From the NCBI GenBank assembly GCA_023390215.1, contig JAEWDG010000350.1, positions 1 to 6,445 on the forward strand: 6,445 bases of DNA, read 5' to 3'. Position 1 is the stretch's first letter. The number at the start of each line of letters is the position of its first letter. Below, one piece after another: positions 1-6,343 of this stretch. A model generated the notes under the pieces. It was not told the DNA's origin. It was given only the letters and a program-made list of their open reading frames with translations, and ran no database searches. This DNA is from Bacteroidota bacterium (lineage in GTDB: Bacteria > Bacteroidota > Bacteroidia > Chitinophagales > Chitinophagaceae). A program made the position numbers and the translations under genes.

Positions 1-457
1 TTAATTCATTAAGTGCCTTGTTTTCAGGGGCACTGGATGCAGGGGCCTTCCATACTTCTCCTTTAATGTGAATCACTTTGGTTTGATTATCATTATAAGT
101 GATGGTAATGGTTTTATTGAATGCACCCTCGGCCGCGGCATTATAACCCACATTGATATTTGTGGAAGCACCGGGATTAACAGAAGCGTCTTTCTCCCAT
201 TCAGGTGTGGTACAGCCACAACTTGCCTGAACATTGATGATCTTAAGCGGTTCCTTACCGGTATTACTCACCTCGAAAGCATGATGTACCGGCTTCCCCT
301 GTGGGATCTTTCCGAAATCAAACTCTTCTTCCTTCAGTTTCAGGGCAGTTTCTTCTGTTTTCTGAACAGCGTTATCGGATGCCGCCACATTTGTTTGCTG
401 TGAAAACGAAGTGAAAGAGATCAATCCCAACGCGAAAAAAAGTACAATTTTCTTCAT
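1..457 (-). CDS. DUF1573 domain-containing exported protein (3' end outside the window)
   Basis: This gene reads leftward from the ATG at 457-455. It stays open for 152 codons to the window edge, so its C-terminus is missing. Residues 1-20 form a signal peptide: MKK, a hydrophobic core, then SFS-QQ, with cleavage likely near residues 19-21. A low-complexity stretch rich in E and K (about 21-46) precedes a beta-rich domain (about 46-135). That domain holds FDFGKIPQG (46-54), FEVSNTGKEPL (61-71) and ASCGCTTPEW (78-87), with its paired cysteines. These are hallmarks of DUF1573, an Ig-like/ASH-type fold common in exported Bacteroidota proteins. The molecular function of the family is not established, and the CGC motif suggests, without proving, a redox or metal role. 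The gene diverges from the E1 gene and has its own promoter-like boxes just upstream. The family call is strong; the role is unknown. Confidence 0.9.
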   Translation of the reverse strand, partial: MKKIVLFFALGLISFTSFSQQTNVAASDNAVQKTEETALKLKEEEFDFGKIPQGKPVHHAFEVSNTGKEPLKIINVQASCGCTTPEWEKDASVNPGASTNINVGYNAAAEGAFNKTITITYNDNQTKVIHIKGEVWKAPASSAPENKALNEL

Positions 458-476
458 TGACTTATATTGAGGCTTT

Positions 477-509
477 CAAAGATACAAAAACGCAGGATAA
501 GCATACAAA
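477..509 (-). promoter_or_regulatory. Candidate Bacteroidota-type promoter for the DUF1573 gene
   Basis: On the minus strand, TATCTTTG (484-477) matches the TAnnTTTG -7 box exactly. A TTTG (509-506) lies 21 bases upstream, within the 17-23 spacing known for Flavobacterium promoters. The start codon at 457 lies 19 bases below the box, so the leader would be short. No Shine-Dalgarno sequence is visible. The start of transcription is inferred. Confidence 0.6.
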
Positions 510-553
510 TTGCAGGGCGTTTGGTGAATATTTAACATAGCCCCCTAAAATCG

Positions 554-561
554 TAGTTTTG
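554..561 (+). promoter_or_regulatory. Candidate -7 box for the E1/TRIC-like unit
   Basis: TAGTTTTG matches TAnnTTTG exactly and ends 16 bases before the E1 ATG. No TTG is found at the usual 17-23 base spacing; the nearest, TTTG at 520-523, is 30 bases away. The -33 half is therefore missing or degenerate. No Shine-Dalgarno sequence precedes the ATG, which fits the phylum. Confidence 0.4.
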
Positions 562-577
562 CGGCAATATTTGCTAT

Positions 578-2947
578 ATGGAAAAAAGGGACCTGGCGCA
601 GGAGGAGAAACTCAGCTTCGATAATTTCAGAAACGAGATCATTAAGGATTACCGTGTTTGTGTGGAAAGCCGCGAAACCAGTTTGCTGGGCAGGCGGGAA
701 GTACTTACCGGTAAGGCTAAATTCGGGATTTTTGGCGACGGCAAAGAAGTGGCGCAGGCCGCCATGGCCAAGTTCTTCCGGCCCGGCGACTTCAGGGCGG
801 GATATTACCGGGATCAGACCTTTATGTTCGCAAGCGGACTGGCAACTGTGGATCAGTTCTTTTCCCAGTTATATGCCGATCCCGATATTAAACACGAGCC
901 TTTTAGCGGTGGCCGGCAGATGAATGCGCATTTTGCAACCCCGTTTGTAACGCCCCAGGGCGAATGGCTCGACCTTGTAAACCGTAAAAATGTTTCTTCC
1001 GATATAGCCCCAACGGCGGGTCAAATGGTCCGGGCCCTGGGCCTCGCCTTCGCCTCCAAAACCTTTAGAGAAGTGGAATCACTGCATAAATACGATTCCC
1101 TTTCAAATAATGGAGAGGAGATCTGTTTTTGTACGATCGGTGATGCTTCTACCAGTGAAGGTCAGTTCTGGGAAACCATCAATGCGGCAGGGGTACTACA
1201 GGTGCCACTTGCGGTTTTTGTCTGGGATGATGGATACGGAATCTCGGTGCCGAAGAAATTTCAGACCACCAAAGCATCTATTTCGGAAGCGCTCGCCGGT
1301 ATGCAGCAGGAGCAGGGCACTAACGGTATTGATATCTATAAACTCAAAGGATGGGATTATGCGGGCATGTGTGAAATACTGGAACCTGCCATTCAAAAGA
1401 TAAGAGATACCCATATACCCGCATTGTTCCATGTTGAAGAGATCACACAGCCGCAGGGACACTCAACTTCGGGTAGCCACGAGCGTTATAAATCCGGAGA
1501 CAGGCTTGAATGGGAAAAAGAGTGGGATTGTATCAAACAAATGCGGGAATGGATCATCTCAAACGCTTTGGCAGAACCGGAGGAACTGGATGAAATTGAA
1601 AAACAGGCACAGGCGCACGTTAAAGAGGCCAAACAGCTTGCCTGGGACCGGTACCTGGCCCCTGTAAAGGAAATGGTCTCCCATGCGGCGGATATGCTGG
1701 AAAGATCAGGAAACGGAAAAGTGAACAGGATCTCCGCAGACCTGCGGGCAATTCGTGAACCAATGCGCAGGGATGTGATGAAAGCCCTGGCGAACGCCTG
1801 GGAACTGCTGGGTGAAACTGATCCCTTAACTGCAGCAATCAAAGCTATGCATGCTGAACTGGCTGAAAAAGCAGTTGAACAGTACGATGCTCATCTTTAT
1901 AATGAAGGACCAAAATCGGCATTAAAAGCGACACCGGTTCCGGTTTATTATCATGCTGATGCTCCTATGCTGAATGGATTTGAAGTATTGAATAGATATT
2001 TTGACCAACTGTTTGCAACAAATGATAAAGTGGTTGCTTTTGGTGAAGACCTTGGTTATATCGGCGACGTAAACCAGGGTTTCAGCGGCTTGCAGGAAAA
2101 ATATGGGAAGGCGCGCATTTTCGATACCGGCATCCGGGAGCTTACCATCATGGGGCAGGGGATCGGCCTTGCACTGCGTGGACTGCGCCCCATCGCGGAA
2201 ATTCAGTATCTGGACTATTTATTATACGGGCTTCAGCCATTGAGTGATGATGTATGTACAACGCACTACAGAACTGCGGGACAGCAATCTGTTCCCCTTA
2301 TCGTTCGTACCCGCGGGCACCGGCTGGAAGGGATCTGGCATAGTGGCTCTCCGATGGGAATGATGATCCATTCGCTTCGGGGTATGCATATATGTGTTCC
2401 AAGAAATATGACGCAGGCGGTAGGTATGTATAATACCCTGCTACAAGGTAACGATCCGGGTATCATCGTTGAATGTTTGAATGGGTACCGGTTAAAAGAA
2501 AAACTTCCGGGAAACCTGCTCGCTTATGCGGTACAGTTAGGAAAACCGGAGGTGATCAGGGAAGGGGAGGATCTTACTATCGTAAGTTATGGATCAACGC
2601 TCCGCATAGTGGAGGATGCTGCAAACCAGCTGGCAGAACAGGGTATATCATGCGAGATCGTTGACGTACAAACGCTTTTGCCTTTTGATCTGGATCATGA
2701 TATTTTAAAGTCGTTGAAAAAGACCAGCCGCATTTTGTTTGTGGATGAAGATGTACCGGGCGGCGCCACCGCATACATGTACAATCATGTGATCGAAGTT
2801 CAGGGTGGTTACCGTTTTCTTGATACTGCACCCCGAACATTGTCAGCGAAAGCACACCGGCCTTCATATGGAAGTGATGGTGATTATTTCAGTAAACCGA
2901 ATGCAGAGGATGTGGTGCGCCTGGTAAAAGACATCATGCGGGAATAA
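578..2947 (+). CDS. Fused alpha/beta E1 component of a 2-oxoacid dehydrogenase (branched-chain type)
   Basis: This 789-residue thiamine diphosphate enzyme joins both E1 chains in one polypeptide. E1 decarboxylates a 2-oxoacid and passes the acyl group to the lipoyl domain of E2. The alpha part (about 1-370) has YYRD (76-79), the ThDP/Mg motif start GDASTSEG (188-195) with its far end WDDGYGIS (216-223), and a loop HSTSGSHERY (295-304) resembling the phosphorylation loop of BCKDH E1-alpha. A helical linker (about 370-460) leads to the beta part. That part has GED (490-492, E490 matching the catalytic Glu), FDTGIRE, a PIAEIQYLDY segment, HSGSP with H588, and a transketolase C-terminal domain (about 655-785). 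The alpha motif ends in DD rather than the usual NN. Branched-chain 2-oxoacids are the likeliest substrate, but pyruvate cannot be excluded; no E2 or E3 gene is nearby. The next gene starts 2 bases after the stop. Confidence 0.92.
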   Translation: MEKRDLAQEEKLSFDNFRNEIIKDYRVCVESRETSLLGRREVLTGKAKFGIFGDGKEVAQAAMAKFFRPGDFRAGYYRDQTFMFASGLATVDQFFSQLYADPDIKHEPFSGGRQMNAHFATPFVTPQGEWLDLVNRKNVSSDIAPTAGQMVRALGLAFASKTFREVESLHKYDSLSNNGEEICFCTIGDASTSEGQFWETINAAGVLQVPLAVFVWDDGYGISVPKKFQTTKASISEALAGMQQEQGTNGIDIYKLKGWDYAGMCEILEPAIQKIRDTHIPALFHVEEITQPQGHSTSGSHERYKSGDRLEWEKEWDCIKQMREWIISNALAEPEELDEIEKQAQAHVKEAKQLAWDRYLAPVKEMVSHAADMLERSGNGKVNRISADLRAIREPMRRDVMKALANAWELLGETDPLTAAIKAMHAELAEKAVEQYDAHLYNEGPKSALKATPVPVYYHADAPMLNGFEVLNRYFDQLFATNDKVVAFGEDLGYIGDVNQGFSGLQEKYGKARIFDTGIRELTIMGQGIGLALRGLRPIAEIQYLDYLLYGLQPLSDDVCTTHYRTAGQQSVPLIVRTRGHRLEGIWHSGSPMGMMIHSLRGMHICVPRNMTQAVGMYNTLLQGNDPGIIVECLNGYRLKEKLPGNLLAYAVQLGKPEVIREGEDLTIVSYGSTLRIVEDAANQLAEQGISCEIVDVQTLLPFDLDHDILKSLKKTSRILFVDEDVPGGATAYMYNHVIEVQGGYRFLDTAPRTLSAKAHRPSYGSDGDYFSKPNAEDVVRLVKDIMRE

Positions 2948-2949
2948 GC

Positions 2950-3588
2950 ATGGATCACCTTAATTTTCTTTACGCCATTGAGATCCTGGGAACCTGTTCT
3001 TTTGCGGTTTCCGGCGCTTTTTTCGCCATGGAAAAAAGGCTTGACCCGTTTGGTGTATTGATTCTCTCATTTGTAACTGCGATTGGCGGGGGAAGTATCC
3101 GCGATATAGCCCTCGGGGAACTGCCGGTGGGATGGCTGCAAAATGAAACCATTATTCTGGTGATCTTTGTTTCTGCGGTGGCAACCATGTTCTTTGGCTC
3201 CTGGCTCAGAAAGATCAACACCACTTTATTTCTTTTTGATGCGATGGGCCTGGGTTTGTTCACCATTATCGGACTGGAAAAAGCGCTGGCACATCACCTA
3301 AGTCTCGAAGTCTGCGTAGCACTGGGAACCGTTACCGGTTGTTTTGGCGGTGTGCTCCGCGATGTGCTGCTGAATAATGTTCCATTGATATTTAGAAAAG
3401 AGATCTATGCCCTGGCAAGTATTGCAGGGGGCGTATTTTATTTTGCGCTCAGAGAAACTCCATTGAACAATGATGTAGCGAAGATCATCTGCATTTTGCT
3501 GATCTTTTTTGTTCGGGTGCTGGCAGTGCGCAATAAATGGAGCCTTCCCGCATTTTACCTGAAACAGGAATTGAGAAAGCGGGACTAA
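2950..3588 (+). CDS. UPF0126/TRIC-like seven-helix membrane protein (YicG/YadS family)
   Basis: This 212-residue inner-membrane protein has about seven hydrophobic segments, near residues 6-26, 34-52, 66-84, 92-110, 118-136, 151-167 and 175-193. It consists of two tandem copies of the UPF0126 unit. The first carries [11 protein letters not shown] (20-30) and GGGSIRD (46-52); the second carries FDAMGLGLF (96-104) and GGVLRD (133-138). The length is normal for the family. Relatives are described as TRIC-type cation channels, and some have been proposed as glycine transporters, so the substrate here is open. The ATG lies 2 bases after the E1 stop, which implies one transcript and probably translational coupling. 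That does not show shared function. The TAA stop interlocks with the stop of the convergent gene, leaving no room for a terminator between them. Confidence 0.88.
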   Translation: MDHLNFLYAIEILGTCSFAVSGAFFAMEKRLDPFGVLILSFVTAIGGGSIRDIALGELPVGWLQNETIILVIFVSAVATMFFGSWLRKINTTLFLFDAMGLGLFTIIGLEKALAHHLSLEVCVALGTVTGCFGGVLRDVLLNNVPLIFRKEIYALASIAGGVFYFALRETPLNNDVAKIICILLIFFVRVLAVRNKWSLPAFYLKQELRKRD

Positions 3589-4295
3589 CGGAGGTTGTGA
3601 TAGACTTTCTGAACGTCGTCATCCTGCTCCAAATGATCAACCATTTTCAGTACTTCATTGGCCTGATCTTCCGGTAACTCCACTGTGTTCGTTGGTATGC
3701 GGGTGAGTTCGGCACTTATGACTTCGATCTTTTTTTCTTCAAGGGCTTTAGCCATATTTCCGAATTCCGTGTAGGGTGTGCGGATGATAATATTTCCTTC
3801 CGCATCTTCCCCGATCTCCTCGAGTCCGTGATCGATCAAGTCGAGCTCCAGGTCTTCTGCATTTTGTCCGGCGTTTTTAACCTTAAACTCACCCATACGG
3901 TTAAACGTAAATGCCACAGAGCCGGAAGTTCCCAATGCACCGCCACCTTTGGTAAAATGCATCCGCACATTGGCAACAGTGCGGGTAGGATTATCTGTTG
4001 CGGCTTCCACCATTACAGCCACACCATGGGGAGCATATCCTTCGTAAACGATTTCTTCGTAATCGGTTTTGTCTTTGCCGGAAGCCCGTTTGATGGCCGC
4101 TTCAACGCGGTCTTTGGGCATATTAACAGCCTTGGCATTGAGGAAGCAACGACGAAGGGCGGGGTTATTATCCGGATCAGGTCCGCCGGCTTTAACGGCA
4201 ATGGCGATCTCTTTCCCGATGCGGGTGAAATTCTTTGCCATTTTATCCCAGCGGGCAAACATGGCACTCTTCCTTACTTCAAATATCCTTCCCAT
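3585..4295 (-). CDS. YebC/TACO1 family protein
   Basis: The protein is 236 residues and full length. Its start is the Bacteroidota variant MGRIFEVRK..., in place of the MAGHSKW of proteobacterial YebC. Motifs in order are FTRIGKEI (23-30), GGPDPDNNP (37-45), [14 protein letters not shown] (58-71), YEGYAPHG (84-91), [12 protein letters not shown] (100-111), GSVAFTF (125-131) and the C-terminal [13 protein letters not shown] (222-234). Bacterial members were first described as DNA-binding regulators (PmpR-like). The mitochondrial member TACO1 is a translational activator, and recent work links bacterial YebC proteins to ribosomes and relief of stalling. A cytoplasmic translation role is thus plausible but not shown here. 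RuvC, a frequent neighbour elsewhere, is absent. The gene converges with the TRIC-like gene, and the two stop codons overlap. No Shine-Dalgarno sequence precedes the ATG. Confidence 0.95.
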   Translation of the reverse strand: MGRIFEVRKSAMFARWDKMAKNFTRIGKEIAIAVKAGGPDPDNNPALRRCFLNAKAVNMPKDRVEAAIKRASGKDKTDYEEIVYEGYAPHGVAVMVEAATDNPTRTVANVRMHFTKGGGALGTSGSVAFTFNRMGEFKVKNAGQNAEDLELDLIDHGLEEIGEDAEGNIIIRTPYTEFGNMAKALEEKKIEVISAELTRIPTNTVELPEDQANEVLKMVDHLEQDDDVQKVYHNLR

Positions 4296-4328
4296 GATGA
4301 ATTAGAACGATTTGGTGTTTGAGGGCTG

Positions 4329-4336
4329 CAAATGTA
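4329..4336 (-). promoter_or_regulatory. Candidate -7 box for the YebC-family gene
   Basis: On the minus strand TACATTTG (4336-4329) matches TAnnTTTG exactly, 33 bases above the ATG. The nearest upstream TTG (4351-4349) is only 12 bases away, too close for a normal -33 element, so only the -7 half is supported. Confidence 0.45.
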
Positions 4337-4389
4337 AGAAAAGCGCCGCAAGGAAGAAAAATGATGGACCATGCACCGGTGTAGATGAT

Positions 4390-4448
4390 AGCCCCGATAG
4401 AAGCGAAGCGTATAGCGGGATTCCAATGCGGGGATATGCACCGGGGCT
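4390..4448 (+). ncRNA. Candidate structured RNA element upstream of the Ldh-family gene
   Basis: The stretch starting AGCCCCGATAGAAGCG and continuing AAGCGTATAGCGGG folds on itself at 4393-4419. CCCG pairs with CGGG, then an A-G mismatch, UA/UA, a G-A mismatch, an A-U pair, an A-G mismatch, and a GC-GAA-GC cap. A second possible pairing joins AGCCCCG (4390-4396) to CGGGGCT (4442-4448), a perfect 7 bp. The AGCCC-GATAGnAGCG...AGCG-ATAGC-GGG layout resembles a motif I recall from intergenic DNA of Flavobacteriia; Rfam Flavo-1 is the candidate name, which I cannot verify here. In remembered examples a longer hairpin sits between the two AGCG blocks; here it is almost absent. The strand is given by that resemblance and matches the downstream gene. 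It could instead be an unrelated GC-rich spacer. Confidence 0.4.
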
Positions 4449-4472
4449 CATGCTCCCAAAATCAATCATGTT

Positions 4473-4480
4473 TATCTTCG
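4473..4480 (+). promoter_or_regulatory. Weak -7-like box abutting the Ldh-family start
   Basis: TATCTTCG differs from TAnnTTTG at one position and ends 4 bases before the ATG at 4485. No TTG lies at the proper spacing upstream. If it were active the transcript would be leaderless and the structured element upstream would not be part of it. Confidence 0.2.
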
Positions 4481-4484
4481 CGGC

Positions 4485-5561
4485 ATGGACCGGTTTTTTT
4501 CTTTCGATGAATTATTTGATTTTACGGAGCAAGTTTTTCTGAAGATAGGTTGCCCTGCAGCCGATGCAAAGCTGGCAGCAGAAACGTTGCTGAGCGCGGA
4601 TTTGAGGGGAGTTGACAGTCATGGCGTGGCAAGATTGTCGGGTTATGTGCGGCTTTGGAAAGCTAAAAGGATCAACGCGAACCCGAAGATTGAAATTGTA
4701 CATGAAAGACCTGGTACGGCGGTGGTCGATGGTGACTCGGGTCTTGGTTTAGTGGTGGCACCGAAGGCAATGCAGATCGCGATCGATAAAGGAATTGTAA
4801 CGGGTGCCGGATATGTGAGTGTAAGGAACAGTAATCATTTCGGCATCGCAGGCGTGCATGCAATGATGGCTTTACAACATGACATGATCGGGATGGCGAT
4901 GACCAACGCATCGGCGCTGGTAGCGCCCACTTTTTCGAAACAACGGATGCTGGGTACCAACCCGATTGCAGTGGCGATACCTGCAGGAACCGAGGAAGCT
5001 TTTGTTGCTGACTTCGCTACCACTACGGCATCGAATGGTAAACTGGAAATTCTGCAACGTAAAGCACAGCCTGCCCCAACGGGATGGGTGCAAACTGCGG
5101 AGGGGCAACCGAGCCGGCACGCACATGCACTGAAAGATGGCGGCGCTTTGTTGCCACTTGGAGGAAGCCGCGAAGGTGCAAGTCATAAGGGGTACATGCT
5201 GGGAAGTATCGTAGATATTTTTTCCGGAGTGTTGAGCGGTGCGAATTATGGACCCTGGGTACCGCCCTTTCCGGCGTATGTACCCATGCCTGAGCAAATG
5301 CCCGGAAAAGGAATAGGCCATTTTTTCGGAGCGATGCGGATAGATGGTTTCAGGGAGGCCGGGGATTTTAAAAAAGATATGGACCAGTGGATCCGCGCTT
5401 TCAGGAATGCAAAACCCGTGAATGGTCACGATGCAGTGGTAATTCCCGGTGATCCTGAAAGAGAATATGAGAAAGAAAGGTCAGCGCATGGAATTCCTCT
5501 GAACGAACTGGTGGTGGAAGATTTAAAAGACCTGGCAAAGCGACTTTCTCTGAAGTTTTAG
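4485..5561 (+). CDS. Ldh-family NAD(P)-dependent 2-hydroxyacid dehydrogenase (malate/L-lactate/ureidoglycolate type)
   Basis: This 358-residue cytoplasmic enzyme belongs to the Ldh_2 family, whose fold is unrelated to classical lactate or malate dehydrogenases. Members oxidise 2-hydroxyacids such as malate, L-lactate, sulfolactate or ureidoglycolate with NAD(P). Family motifs are SADLRGVDSHG (37-47, with H46, the usual active-site His), VRNSNHFG (113-120), LGTNPIAVAIP (156-166), DFATTTASNGK (176-186), GASHKGY (231-237) followed by SGVLSGA, GHFFGAMRIDGFR near residue 285, and IPGDPE near residue 322. The length is normal and no key motif is missing. The substrate cannot be read from sequence, and no pathway gene sits beside it. 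The ATG at 4485 is chosen because no in-frame start lies just upstream and homology begins at once. It converges with the DUF962 gene 21 bases on, with no clear terminator between. Confidence 0.93.
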   Translation: MDRFFSFDELFDFTEQVFLKIGCPAADAKLAAETLLSADLRGVDSHGVARLSGYVRLWKAKRINANPKIEIVHERPGTAVVDGDSGLGLVVAPKAMQIAIDKGIVTGAGYVSVRNSNHFGIAGVHAMMALQHDMIGMAMTNASALVAPTFSKQRMLGTNPIAVAIPAGTEEAFVADFATTTASNGKLEILQRKAQPAPTGWVQTAEGQPSRHAHALKDGGALLPLGGSREGASHKGYMLGSIVDIFSGVLSGANYGPWVPPFPAYVPMPEQMPGKGIGHFFGAMRIDGFREAGDFKKDMDQWIRAFRNAKPVNGHDAVVIPGDPEREYEKERSAHGIPLNELVVEDLKDLAKRLSLKF

Positions 5562-5582
5562 ATATCTCTTTGAAATGGGTAA

Positions 5583-6047
5583 TCAATATCGTACGCCCAA
5601 TCTTTTATAGATAAAACTCATCAGCCAGGCGGGTCCGATCAAAAGGAATTGTACATCTTTAAGAAATGATGGTTTCCTGCCCTCCATTTTATGCCCGTAG
5701 AATTGACCGATCCATGCGAGAACGAAGATTCCGGCAAAAATGATCCATGGATGGATGGGCGAAAAATCAGATATCAACACTGTGATAACCATACAAAGGA
5801 CTCCGAAGATCAACATACCGATCCAAATGGTTTTAGAAAGGCGCATGTAATAAAATAATAAGAACACAAGTCCGAGTTGTCCCAGGCTGATTTTCAAATC
5901 CGCGGAATGTATAGGCAGTACAACCAGATCGAGCAATCCAAATATGGAAAAAAAGATTAGCGGCACACAGAACCAGTGGATGATTTCATTTCTGTGATCC
6001 TGGTGGCTTTCAGCATATTCAGCTAACCACTCGCTAAGCGGACGCAT
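5583..6047 (-). CDS. DUF962/Mpo1-like membrane protein
   Basis: This 154-residue membrane protein has four to five hydrophobic segments (about 23-44, 54-68, 74-93, 100-117 and 130-148). It carries the two DUF962 signatures. The first is N-terminal, H15-x2-H18-RNE-x2-H24 followed by CVP; the second is QFYGHKMEGRKPS (115-127) followed by GPAWL. In yeast Mpo1 (YGL010W), the same family is an Fe(II)-dependent dioxygenase acting on 2-hydroxy fatty acids, and the conserved histidines are the expected metal ligands. The same reaction here is an inference; it would fit Bacteroidota, which make 2-hydroxylated sphingolipids and fatty acids. The length is in the short bacterial range. The ATG at 6047 is supported by homology starting at the first residues, and no Shine-Dalgarno sequence is seen. 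It converges with the Ldh-family gene. Confidence 0.9.
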   Translation of the reverse strand: MRPLSEWLAEYAESHQDHRNEIIHWFCVPLIFFSIFGLLDLVVLPIHSADLKISLGQLGLVFLLFYYMRLSKTIWIGMLIFGVLCMVITVLISDFSPIHPWIIFAGIFVLAWIGQFYGHKMEGRKPSFLKDVQFLLIGPAWLMSFIYKRLGVRY

Positions 6048-6180
6048 TGGGCAAAGGTTTCCCTAAGTTACTAATTACCAAAAGCTTCGGAACGTCAATA
6101 GGGAGAAAAATATTTTGTAGATTTTTTTCGCCTTCATAAACTAAAATTGAAAACCTGCCGTTTATAGTATGGTTTTTCAT
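6034..6180 (-). CDS. Doubtful 48-codon ORF overlapping the DUF962 start
   Basis: An ATG at 6180-6178 opens 48 codons ending at TAG (6036-6034). The start is MKNHTINGRFSILVYEGEK and the end is LGKPLPNASA. It overlaps the first 14 bases of the DUF962 gene in another frame, so it could be a leader or a coupled small gene. I recognise no family, signal peptide or membrane segment, and no promoter box or ribosome site is seen above it. The candidate DUF962 promoter lies inside it. A chance open frame in AT-rich spacer is the simpler view. Confidence 0.15.
   Translation of the reverse strand: MKNHTINGRFSILVYEGEKNLQNIFLPIDVPKLLVISNLGKPLPNASA
6052..6082 (-). promoter_or_regulatory. Candidate promoter for the DUF962 gene
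   Basis: On the minus strand TTTG (6082-6079) lies 19 bases above AACCTTTG (6059-6052), which misses TAnnTTTG only at its first base. The box ends 4 bases before the ATG at 6047, so the transcript would be leaderless or nearly so. The spacing is good; the -7 mismatch lowers confidence. Confidence 0.4.
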
Positions 6181-6193
6181 AGGATATTGGATT

Positions 6194-6229
6194 AAAACGG
6201 GCTTTGATTTCTATCATGAGCCCTTTTTT
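6194..6229 (+). terminator. Intrinsic terminator-like hairpin with T-tract
   Basis: GGGCT (6199-6203) pairs with AGCCC (6219-6223), followed at once by six T (6224-6229). An A-run (6194-6197) mirrors the T-run, so it could also act on the minus strand, where the hairpin is followed by GTTTT. The loop side may extend through GAT (6206-6208) and ATC (6213-6215) with a bulge. No plus-strand gene ends just upstream, so it may serve an unseen small RNA or the opposite strand. Confidence 0.5.
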
Positions 6230-6260
6230 ATGCCCTGGCGATATTGCATCCGTGTTAACT

Positions 6261-6305
6261 AGCGTAAATGTATTTTTGATGGCAAACTGAAACACATTTA
6301 CTGCT
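6261..6305. repeat. Stem-loop: 8-bp perfect inverted repeat extended to 11 bp
   Basis: GTAAATGT (6264-6271) is the exact reverse complement of ACATTTAC (6294-6301). With T6302 bulged, the outer AGC (6261-6263) pairs with GCT (6303-6305). The loop is 22 bases. No T-run follows on either strand, so it is not a standard terminator. It could be a binding site, an RNA stem or chance in AT-rich DNA. Confidence 0.4.
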
Positions 6306-6310
6306 GAATT

Positions 6311-6343
6311 ATCTCCCGCTGATCGCGCGGATTTCCGCGGAGT
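6311..6343 (-). repeat. GC-rich patch resembling a dispersed Bacteroidota intergenic repeat
   Basis: Read on the minus strand, this is CCGCGGAAATCCGCGCGATC followed by AGCGGGAGAT. It resembles a short noncoding element (AATCTGCG...ATCAGCGGGA) that I recall from many Bacteroidota intergenic regions; the link is from memory and not checked. It contains a hairpin CGCGG-ATTT-CCGCG (6326-6339). GC content is clearly above that of the flanks. Confidence 0.35.

Noticed and set aside
68..403. Plus-strand 111-codon ORF
   Set aside because: It lies wholly antisense to the DUF1573 gene, whose signal peptide and SCGCT motif are clear. The ORF itself has no recognisable domain.
3828..4322. Plus-strand 164-codon ORF
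   Set aside because: It is the antisense shadow of the YebC-family gene, whose conserved motifs fix the real frame.
4312..4542. Plus-strand 76-codon ORF across the yebC-ldh spacer
   Set aside because: It overlaps the true Ldh start in another frame, its composition is not protein-like, and it runs through the GC-rich hairpin element.
4872..5429. Minus-strand 185-codon ORF
   Set aside because: It is antisense to the Ldh-family gene and shows no family motif.
5561..5590. Possible terminator between the convergent Ldh and DUF962 genes (GATAT/ATATC)
   Set aside because: It has only 5 AT-rich base pairs around a 20-base loop and no T-run, too weak to call.
6149..6177. Inverted repeat AAAACC/GGTTTT
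   Set aside because: A 6-bp AT-rich pairing with a 15-base loop is expected by chance in this spacer.
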